A stretch of DNA of 13,254 nucleotides from Treponema sp. (GTDB lineage Bacteria > Spirochaetota > Spirochaetia > Treponematales > Breznakiellaceae), in contig JAISRD010000002.1 of the NCBI GenBank assembly GCA_031273835.1, positions 1-13,254 on the forward strand. Direction: 5' to 3'. Made by a program: the position numbers and the translations under genes. Positions 6,226 to 11,710 of the stretch are shown in pieces (position 1 is the first letter of the stretch; every line of letters begins with the position of its first letter). Under the pieces are notes generated by a model. It was not told the origin of the DNA. It searched no databases and saw only the letters and a list, made by a program, of their open reading frames with translations.

Positions 6226-9024
6226 ATGTTTCAGATTTTCTTTTCACTGCGTTTTCAGTCCCAGCTCCGCAGGACAAGGCCCAAACTACTACGGAATCTG
6301 GAAAAGTCCGTCACCGGGACCATGAAAGATTTCGGGGGGAAGCTCAGGCTTGAACATAAGCTTATCGGCGCTTCCTTTAGCGGGAAAAGCCTCTGCTTCC
6401 ACCTGGATCTGATCTGCCTTATGGAAAGCATAAAAAACTTCCTGGAAGAGGCTTCCCAGGAGCTCTACGGCCATATCTGCGTCCTGGGTAATGATATTGC
6501 CGAGGAGGACATACCCCATCTGATCCGGGGGCTTCCCTCGGATATCCGGGACACCGGTATCTGGTGCGGCCCGGCGCTGCGTTCCGTTTTGGAACCCTAC
6601 CTGATTTTCGGCGAACCCCTTGCCGGGCCCCCGTACATCAAGGGTTATTCCCAGTTAAAGGAGATCCGGGACTTCTCAAGGGAACATCCGCGGCCCCTGG
6701 AGGGTTACGCGGAAAACATAAGCCGCTACCTGAACCAGGGAAAGAGCGAAGGGAAGAGCCGCAATACGGTGATTGTTGGTTCAGGATTCACCGGCAAAAG
6801 GAAGGGGCTTCACCGTTACTGTTCCGCCCTCCTGGGGGACTTCCCCCCCCTGACGCTGTCCTTCAGGAAGGGGGCCAACGCGGTTGTCTGTATCGCCGAC
6901 GCCCTTACCCCCCCCATAAGGGGTATTCTGGGACTTGAGGATGAAAGCTCAAGTATCCCCCGGGACCTGACCGGCCTTGGGGAACTGGAAGCGCTGGGGG
7001 AATTTATTTTCCGGGAACGGCTGCGGGACCAGGTTTCGGATTTTCTTGTAAAACAGGGAAAGCGTTTTCTCTTCCTCCTCCTGGAATCGTACCGCGCCGC
7101 CGCGGATAAGGCCGGACTTAAACCGGCGCTGATCCTTGAGGACCTCCAGGCGGCGGCGCCCCTGTCCCGGCTCATCGTCAGCGCCGTGTACGCCTCACTG
7201 CCCCAAAGGGAGGAATTCCCCGTTTACGGGACCTGTACGGATCTGGAGGCCCTGGAACCCTGGGAGGAACTTTTTCCCCGTATAGTTAAATTTTCCCCCG
7301 GCGCTCCGGGGGATACGGGGCATACCCAGGATAATCCGGATAAGATACCGGAACTCCCCGGGGACCTTTGGGAACTGGCCTATGTCTGCGCCCTCTTCGG
7401 GGTGTATTTTCCCCCTTACCTGGTTCCCCGGCTCCTTGAGGAGGAGGGGAAGAACCCCCTGATGATAAGCAGGGGCCTTGCCATGCTTTCCCAACTCGGC
7501 GTTATTTACAGCCCCGGGGACCCGACGGTAAAGTTTGCCGGTTTTATCCCCGCCGCCGAAGAGACCCTGGGAGAGCGGGGGGGGATCATACGGGCCGTGG
7601 TGCGGAACCGTCTTTTAGTCTGGGTACGGGCGGCAAAACTCAAGCCCTGTTACCGGCTGCTGGAAGCCCTGAGGACCCTGGGAGGGGGGGCCGATGAAAC
7701 CCTGATCCTCGACGCCCTCTGCGGGGACGTGGTTAACGGCGCCTATGCGGGCATAGAAGGGGCCGTCGCCGGCGGCGGCTTTGCCGAGGTGGTCGGAAAA
7801 GACAGGGCGGAACTTCTGCTGTCGATATTCAAGACCCAAAGGGCCCTCAATCACGGGAGCCCCGGGGAAATTTCAGGCGAAGCCTTTTCCGGCCCCCTTG
7901 CCGCGGAAGGCCCGCCGGGGCTCAGGGTCAAACTGTACGCCAATTACGCCTGCTGCCGCCTGGGGATCTGCGACATCGAATCGGCTCTTGTCTCGGTTAA
8001 GGAGGGGCTGCTGATCTCCCAGCGGGAAAACTCAGGCCGGGATTTGGCCCATCTGTACCGCCTTTTCGCCCTGGTTGAATTCGCCAACCGGCGGCTTTCC
8101 GATTCCATCGATTACTTTGCCTTTGCCGTGGAGAACGCTGAAAAAACGGAGGATCACGGCGAATTGGCCCTTGCCGCCTACTACGCCGCCGGGGCCCATT
8201 TTATAGTGGGGAATATCGCCAAGGCGGAACGGCTTGCCCTCCAGGCCGAAAAATCCGCCCTGGTATCGGGAAGGTCCGGCTGGGCGGACAGGAGCTGTTT
8301 TTTACGGGGCCGTATCCGTTTTGAGATGGGACGTTATCAGGAAGCGTTGGACATTTTTACCAAACTCGAACAGGATCTTGCCGGCCCCGTCTCGGAAGAC
8401 CTAAAGCAGACCCTCTCCGCCTGGATATTTAGAACCGGCGCTTATCTTCATAACCAGGCGGGCCATTCGGGAGGGCTCGACGCGGAATTTTTTGAAGTCG
8501 AGGGGGCCTTTTTTTCCGGGGAATACCGTAAAACCCTGGAACTGGCCGGACGGACGGAGAAGGACTACTCCTTAAGGGCCGGCGCGGAAAAGGGGGACCG
8601 TTTCCTGTTTATTGAACAGCCCGACTGGCGCAGCGGTTTCGCCCAATGCGAGCTTTTTCTTTTTCCCCTGCGGGAATTCTGGGACAGGATGATACTTACC
8701 TACCGCGCCCTGGCGCTGTGCCACCATGAGGGGGCCAGTATACACGACAGGGAAGAGGCGGTCAGGGATATGCACCGGGTCATGCGGGCGGAACTTCCCG
8801 AGGAGGACCCCAACGCGGCCTTTTATCTGTATTCATACTACCTTATACTCAAGAAATCCGGGGCCCCCGAAGTGGACATGAACACCGCCATCAGCCTCGC
8901 CTTTAAGCGGCTCCAGCGCCGGGCAAGCCGCATCGACGACAACGAGGTGAAGCGCTCTTTCCTCACCCTGCCCTACTGGAACGGCCTGCTCGCCGCCGCC
9001 GCCAAGGAACACAAGCTGATTTAA
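6226..9024 (+). CDS. Large STAND/AAA-like TPR protein with degenerate P-loop and possible relict cyclase domain
   Basis: 932 residues, no transmembrane segment or signal peptide seen. Residues 25-150 could be a decayed class III cyclase domain: a helix, FGGKL (36-40) where active cyclases have 'gG.l', then helices and a GEPLA turn; the catalytic GD and metal Asp are missing. Residues 180-350 look like an AAA_16/STAND ATPase core. They include GSGFTGKR (185-192), a Walker A motif whose final Ser/Thr is Arg, and ALILEDL (301-307), a good Walker B. Residues 380-450 fit a winged-helix-like segment. From about 565 to 780 helical pairs (YANYACCRLGICDIESALVS, RIRFEMGRYQEALDIF) match TPR spacing. The end RASRIDDNEVKRSFL is like the C-terminus of bacterial cyclase-ATPase-TPR proteins. 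A signalling scaffold or sensor is likely; nucleotide hydrolysis is doubtful. Two C8 runs occur at 6843-6850 and 6908-6915. Confidence 0.6.
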   Translation: MFQIFFSLRFQSQLRRTRPKLLRNLEKSVTGTMKDFGGKLRLEHKLIGASFSGKSLCFHLDLICLMESIKNFLEEASQELYGHICVLGNDIAEEDIPHLIRGLPSDIRDTGIWCGPALRSVLEPYLIFGEPLAGPPYIKGYSQLKEIRDFSREHPRPLEGYAENISRYLNQGKSEGKSRNTVIVGSGFTGKRKGLHRYCSALLGDFPPLTLSFRKGANAVVCIADALTPPIRGILGLEDESSSIPRDLTGLGELEALGEFIFRERLRDQVSDFLVKQGKRFLFLLLESYRAAADKAGLKPALILEDLQAAAPLSRLIVSAVYASLPQREEFPVYGTCTDLEALEPWEELFPRIVKFSPGAPGDTGHTQDNPDKIPELPGDLWELAYVCALFGVYFPPYLVPRLLEEEGKNPLMISRGLAMLSQLGVIYSPGDPTVKFAGFIPAAEETLGERGGIIRAVVRNRLLVWVRAAKLKPCYRLLEALRTLGGGADETLILDALCGDVVNGAYAGIEGAVAGGGFAEVVGKDRAELLLSIFKTQRALNHGSPGEISGEAFSGPLAAEGPPGLRVKLYANYACCRLGICDIESALVSVKEGLLISQRENSGRDLAHLYRLFALVEFANRRLSDSIDYFAFAVENAEKTEDHGELALAAYYAAGAHFIVGNIAKAERLALQAEKSALVSGRSGWADRSCFLRGRIRFEMGRYQEALDIFTKLEQDLAGPVSEDLKQTLSAWIFRTGAYLHNQAGHSGGLDAEFFEVEGAFFSGEYRKTLELAGRTEKDYSLRAGAEKGDRFLFIEQPDWRSGFAQCELFLFPLREFWDRMILTYRALALCHHEGASIHDREEAVRDMHRVMRAELPEEDPNAAFYLYSYYLILKKSGAPEVDMNTAISLAFKRLQRRASRIDDNEVKRSFLTLPYWNGLLAAAAKEHKLI

Positions 9025-9055
9025 CACGGGGCGGGGAGAGGGGCGGCGCGGTTCA

Positions 9056-9084
9056 TTGACAAAATCCCCCGAATTTGATAGTTT
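9056..9084 (+). promoter_or_regulatory. Promoter for the tRNA-Met transcript
   Basis: A perfect -35 TTGACA (9056-9061). The -10 is either GATAGT (9077-9082, 15-bp spacer, 4 of 6) or TAGTTT (9079-9084, 17-bp spacer, 3 of 6); TATAAG at 9088-9093 is a better hexamer but too far. It begins 31 nt after the end of the STAND-like gene. Confidence 0.5.
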
Positions 9085-9092
9085 CCGTATAA

Positions 9093-9173
9093 GCGGCCAT
9101 CCGGCCGCACGGCGGCATGAGCCCTGCGGGCTCGAGCCGAGAGGAAAGGATTTATTTGCCGCCTAAAGGCGGC
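9093..9173 (+). other. Hairpin-rich leader upstream of tRNA-Met
   Basis: Three short perfect hairpins lie in a row: GCGGCC-ATCC-GGCCGC (9093-9108), GAGCCC-TGC-GGGCTC (9119-9133) and GCCGCC-TAAA-GGCGGC (9158-9173). In addition GGCGGCA at 9111-9117 pairs perfectly over 7 bp with TGCCGCC at 9157-9163, enclosing the second hairpin like a tRNA acceptor stem. GGCGGCA is also the 5' acceptor strand of the true tRNA (9176-9182). The stretch may be a decayed tRNA copy or a structured leader; no protein-coding gene is supported here. Confidence 0.45.
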
Positions 9174-9175
9174 AT

Positions 9176-9248
9176 GGCGGCATAGCTCAGTTGGTAGAGC
9201 AAACGGCTCATATCCGTTCGGTCATAGGTCCGAGTCCTATTGCCGCTA
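9176..9248 (+). tRNA. tRNA-Met (anticodon CAT), elongator type
   Basis: Full cloverleaf of 73 nt: acceptor GGCGGCA with TGCCGCT (one G-U at the 1-72 pair), D arm GCTC/GAGC, anticodon arm AACGG-CTCATAT-CCGTT with anticodon CAT at 9209-9211, 5-nt variable loop, T arm ATAGG-TCCGAGT-CCTAT, discriminator A, no encoded CCA. The 1-72 pair and lack of three G-C pairs under the anticodon loop exclude the initiator. An Ile2 (lysidine) identity is possible for any CAT tRNA but the acceptor stem fits elongator Met better. The T loop reads TCCGAGT instead of TTCGAGT, so position 55 is C. Confidence 0.93.
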
Positions 9249-9250
9249 AG

Positions 9251-9286
9251 GTTTAGTTGACAATTAACGGTATGACGGACTAAACT
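9251..9286 (+). promoter_or_regulatory. Promoter framed by an inverted repeat, for the flavodoxin-like gene and apt
   Basis: Perfect -35 TTGACA (9257-9262), 18-bp spacer, -10 TAAACT (9281-9286, 4 of 6). GTTTAGT (9251-9257) and ACTAAAC (9279-9285) form a perfect 7-bp inverted repeat whose arms touch the -35 and cover the -10. Predicted +1 is near 9293. The repeat may be an operator, or a weak hairpin ending the tRNA transcript. Confidence 0.55.
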
Positions 9287-9298
9287 GAGCCTGTGGAA

Positions 9299-9676
9299 AT
9301 GAAGAAAACAGCGCTTATTATTACCGATGGGGCCGCCGGTATTCAACAAACGGCGGAGTCCATAGCGGCGGCCCTGGACGGATTCGAGGTAACCATAGTC
9401 CCCGCCGGCGCCTTTGTGGGGACCCGTCTGCTTCCCGCGGATATTGTTTTTTTCGGCGCCGAAACCGCCGATCCTCCCGGTTTCGCTTATCTTTATATGG
9501 TGCTTCAGCATATCAACCTCGCGGGCCGGCCCTGCGGGATCTTTTCAGGTTCAGTTTCGGCCCTTAACTACTTGCGTAAAATGGTGCATGACAGTGAATT
9601 AACCCTCTGTCCCGACTTTTTTCAGGGCAAGGGGGACGTAAAGGCATGGACGGAGAAGGTTTCCGGGGGAACATGA
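9299..9676 (+). CDS. Flavodoxin-like domain protein
   Basis: 125 residues from the ATG at 9299; a GTG two codons earlier (9293) is in frame and coincides with the predicted transcription start. The order of elements is that of a flavodoxin fold: beta strand KTALIIT (3-9), loop DGAAGIQQ, helix TAESIAAAL, strand VTIVPAG (31-37), strand DIVFFGAE (48-55), helix YLYMVLQHINL (64-74), strand CGIFSGS (79-85). The FMN phosphate loop, usually S/T-x-T-G-N-T, is replaced by TDGAAGIQQT, so flavin binding is uncertain. It is short for a flavodoxin (about 140-170). It lies 34 bp upstream of apt on the same strand and is probably co-transcribed with it. Function unknown. Confidence 0.6.
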   Translation: MKKTALIITDGAAGIQQTAESIAAALDGFEVTIVPAGAFVGTRLLPADIVFFGAETADPPGFAYLYMVLQHINLAGRPCGIFSGSVSALNYLRKMVHDSELTLCPDFFQGKGDVKAWTEKVSGGT

Positions 9677-9698
9677 AGCCCCGCCGGATAGAGTTTTT

Positions 9699-9705
9699 AA
9701 GGAGG
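9699..9705 (+). promoter_or_regulatory. Strong Shine-Dalgarno of apt
   Basis: AAGGAGG with 5 nt to the ATG at 9711, the best ribosome site in the window; it fixes the apt start. Confidence 0.85.
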
Positions 9706-9710
9706 ATACC

Positions 9711-10238
9711 ATGGCGCTAAATCTTGACGACCACATCAGGAAGGTCCCCGATTTTCCAAAAAAGGGCATACTTTATTATGACATCACCAGCATTCTGGCG
9801 GCCCCCGAAGCTTTCAGCTTCTGTATTGAATCAATGATCGATATTTACAAGGATAAACATATAGACGCCGTGGCGGCCATAGAAGCCAGGGGCTTTGTTT
9901 TTGCCGCCCCCTTTGCCGTCCGCGCGGGGGTCCCCCTCCTTCTTATCCGTAAAAAAGGAAAGCTGCCGGGTATAACCCTTTCAAAAAAGTACGATCTTGA
10001 ATATGCCCAGGCTGAAATAGAGATACACCGGGAGGATGTTCCGGAGGGCAAGCGGGTCCTCCTTCTGGACGACCTTATCGCCACCGGCGGTACCCTGAAC
10101 GCCGCCCGGGCCCTTCTTACGGCCGGCGGCGCCCAGGTCCCGGCTATCTTCGGCGTGGTGGGCCTCCCCTACCTTAACTACGAGAAGGTACTCGCCCCTA
10201 CCCCGGTTACCACCCTGATCAACTACCACGGCGAATAG
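9711..10238 (+). CDS. apt: Adenine phosphoribosyltransferase
   Basis: 175 residues, normal length. It makes AMP from adenine and phosphoribosyl pyrophosphate in purine salvage in the cytosol. The PRPP-binding motif VLLLDDLIATGGT is at 116-128, with the acidic pair Asp120-Asp121. Other family signatures are RKVPDFPKKGILYYDIT (10-26), IEARGFVFA (57-65) and RKKGKLPG (80-87), the flexible loop over the active site. The protein is complete and all key residues are present. A good ribosome site precedes it, and a hairpin terminator begins 18 nt after its stop, so it is the last gene of its unit. Confidence 0.96.
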   Translation: MALNLDDHIRKVPDFPKKGILYYDITSILAAPEAFSFCIESMIDIYKDKHIDAVAAIEARGFVFAAPFAVRAGVPLLLIRKKGKLPGITLSKKYDLEYAQAEIEIHREDVPEGKRVLLLDDLIATGGTLNAARALLTAGGAQVPAIFGVVGLPYLNYEKVLAPTPVTTLINYHGE

Positions 10239-10255
10239 TTTCCCCCCCTTCCCTG

Positions 10256-10282
10256 ATCCGGCGCCGGGGGGCGCTGGATTTT
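10256..10282 (+). terminator. Rho-independent terminator after apt
   Basis: ATCCGGCGCC (10256-10265), loop GGGG, GGCGCTGGAT (10270-10279): a 10-bp stem with one G-U pair, followed by a short T run ending TTTTCC. The T tract is short, so termination may be partial. Confidence 0.6.
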
Positions 10283-10297
10283 CCGGGTCCCCCGGCG

Positions 10298-10303
10298 TAT
10301 ACT
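10298..10303 (+). promoter_or_regulatory. Candidate -10 element of the LarA-family gene
   Basis: TATACT, 5 of 6 matches, between the terminator and the next gene. The -35 position (TGGATT, 10275-10280) is poor. Predicted +1 is near 10310, only about 4 nt before the ATG at 10314, so the mRNA would have almost no leader. Confidence 0.4.
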
Positions 10304-10313
10304 GCAAAGTGAT

Positions 10314-11597
10314 ATGAAGCTGTTCCTGCCCTACCTCGATAAAACCTTTCCCCTGGAATTCCCCGATGAAAATCTCCTGGCCCTGGCGGAGCCCAATGAG
10401 TTCAGCGCCGCCGGGACCACGGAGGCTATTCTGGCGGAAGCCCTGGCGCGGCCCTGCGGTCCGGGCTTAAGCCTGGGGGATTTTCTGCGGGGGGGCAGGC
10501 GGCTCCTCATCATCATTAACGACGCCACCCGGCCCACTCCCACGGCGGCTATTTTGACGGCCCTTATGCCGTTTATCGAAAAGGCGGGACTGTCCGGCGG
10601 GGGCCTCACCCTGATTGTCGCAGCCGGCGCCCACCGGGCGCCCACCGAAGAAGAATACCGCCAAATTCTGGGGGACCTTTACGGCCCCCTCCGGGAGCGC
10701 TGCGTTCACCACGACGCCCGGGACGAGGCCGCCATGACCGGCATCGGCGTAACCAGAAACGGGACTCCCATGGCGCTTAACAAGAAACTCTTTGAGGCCG
10801 ACAGGATCATCGCCACGGGAAGCGTGGAGCCCCACTATTTCGCGGGCTTTACCGGCGGCCGCAAGGCCTTCCTTCCCGGCATCGCCGCGTATAAAACCAT
10901 AGAAGCCAACCACAAGCTGGCCCTCTCGCCCAGGGCCCGGTCCCTGGTCCTGGAGGGGAATCCGGTCCACGAGGATATGATGGACGCCCTTCCCCTGATT
11001 AAAGCGCCGATCTTCTCGGTAATGACCGTCCTTGACAAGGAACAGAAGGCGGCCGCCGCGGCCGCCGGGGATCTTATGGCTTCCTTCTACGCGGCGGTGG
11101 AAAGCGCCCGGAAAATTTTCTGCGTATCCGTTCCCGCCAGGGCGGACATTGTGGTATCCGTGGCAAAATTCCCCATGGACATAGATCTGTACCAATCCCA
11201 GAAGGCCCTTGACAACGGCGGCGCCGCCCTCAGGGACGGGGGTTTCCTGATCCTTGTATCAAGCTGCCGCGACGGCATAGGGGACGAGGCCTACGCGGGG
11301 CTTCTGGCGGATTCTTCCTCCCCCGCCGACGCGATACGGCGGATTCGGGAAACTTATAAGCTGGGCTACCACAAGGCGGCCAAAATGGCGGAACTTTCAG
11401 GCCGGGCGGCGATCAAGGCCGTGTCGGAATTAAGCGGTGAACGGCTTGCCTCGCTGTTCATTGAAAAGGCTCCCAGCCCCCAGGAGGCCCTGGACGGGGC
11501 CCTTGCCGCCCTAAAGGCGCGGGGGATTGAAACGCCGAAGATCCTCATCCTCCCCGACGGCTGTGTTACCGTCCCCGATGTTTCAGGGGTATCTTAA
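10314..11597 (+). CDS. LarA-family (DUF2088) nickel-pincer racemase homologue
   Basis: 427 residues, close to lactate racemase LarA (about 424). Key motifs: NDATRPTP (69-76), AGAHRAPTEEE (104-114) with His107, EPHYFAGFTGGRKAFLPG (172-189) with His174 and Lys184, and EANHK (197-201) with His200. In Lactiplantibacillus plantarum LarA the matching His108, His174, Lys184 (covalent anchor of the nickel-pincer nucleotide) and His200 (nickel ligand) are catalytic, so the active site looks intact. The family includes racemases and epimerases of other 2-hydroxy acids, so lactate is not proven. Maturation genes larB, larC and larE are not in the window. No classic Shine-Dalgarno; only AAAGTGAT abuts the start. 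Alternating Ala-rich stretches near 248-252 are normal for this GC content. Confidence 0.88.
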   Translation: MKLFLPYLDKTFPLEFPDENLLALAEPNEFSAAGTTEAILAEALARPCGPGLSLGDFLRGGRRLLIIINDATRPTPTAAILTALMPFIEKAGLSGGGLTLIVAAGAHRAPTEEEYRQILGDLYGPLRERCVHHDARDEAAMTGIGVTRNGTPMALNKKLFEADRIIATGSVEPHYFAGFTGGRKAFLPGIAAYKTIEANHKLALSPRARSLVLEGNPVHEDMMDALPLIKAPIFSVMTVLDKEQKAAAAAAGDLMASFYAAVESARKIFCVSVPARADIVVSVAKFPMDIDLYQSQKALDNGGAALRDGGFLILVSSCRDGIGDEAYAGLLADSSSPADAIRRIRETYKLGYHKAAKMAELSGRAAIKAVSELSGERLASLFIEKAPSPQEALDGALAALKARGIETPKILILPDGCVTVPDVSGVS

Positions 11598-11624
11598 GAA
11601 GTTTGAAATTTTGCCGTAAACTTC
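11598..11624. other. Inverted repeat in the larA-comM gap
   Basis: GAAGTTT (11598-11604), 13-nt loop, AAACTTC (11618-11624), starting one base after the LarA stop codon. The right arm runs into TTCCCCCC, which is repeated at 11635-11642. There is no T tract, so it is not a standard terminator; weak termination or a protein site is possible. I see no clear promoter in the rest of the 113-bp gap. Confidence 0.35.
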
Positions 11625-11697
11625 CCCCCTTATCTTCCCCCCGATTAAAGTAAACGGAACCCTCTTTGCCCTCTCCTGGTATGAACGCCGGCTGCTT

Positions 11698-11705
11698 GAG
11701 GAGGG
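11698..11705 (+). promoter_or_regulatory. Shine-Dalgarno that sets the comM start
   Basis: GAGGAGGG with 5 nt to the ATG at 11711. An in-frame ATG at 11681 would add ten residues but has no ribosome site, and family members start at the later position. Confidence 0.75.
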
Positions 11706-11710
11706 CCGTA

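Noticed and set aside
5190..6353. Plus-strand ORF of 387 codons
   Set aside because: Antisense shadow of argF, which has every OTC motif; the product is Gly/Pro-rich without domains.
9117..9185. A 22-codon ORF just before the tRNA
   Set aside because: It ends inside the tRNA, spans hairpins and has no ribosome site.
9257..9267. TTGACAATTAA identical to the start of the E. coli trp promoter
   Set aside because: The match is the -35 plus a few bases; no Trp operator or trp gene is here.
9152..9511. Minus-strand ORF of 119 codons containing GNRTRTYD and LYQLSYAA
   Set aside because: It is antisense to the tRNA-Met gene and the flavodoxin-like gene; these motifs are well known false translations of tRNA sequence.
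11643..11710. Short open frame upstream of comM (VNGTLFALSWYERRLLEEG)
   Set aside because: No start codon or ribosome site, and it runs into comM in another frame before a stop.
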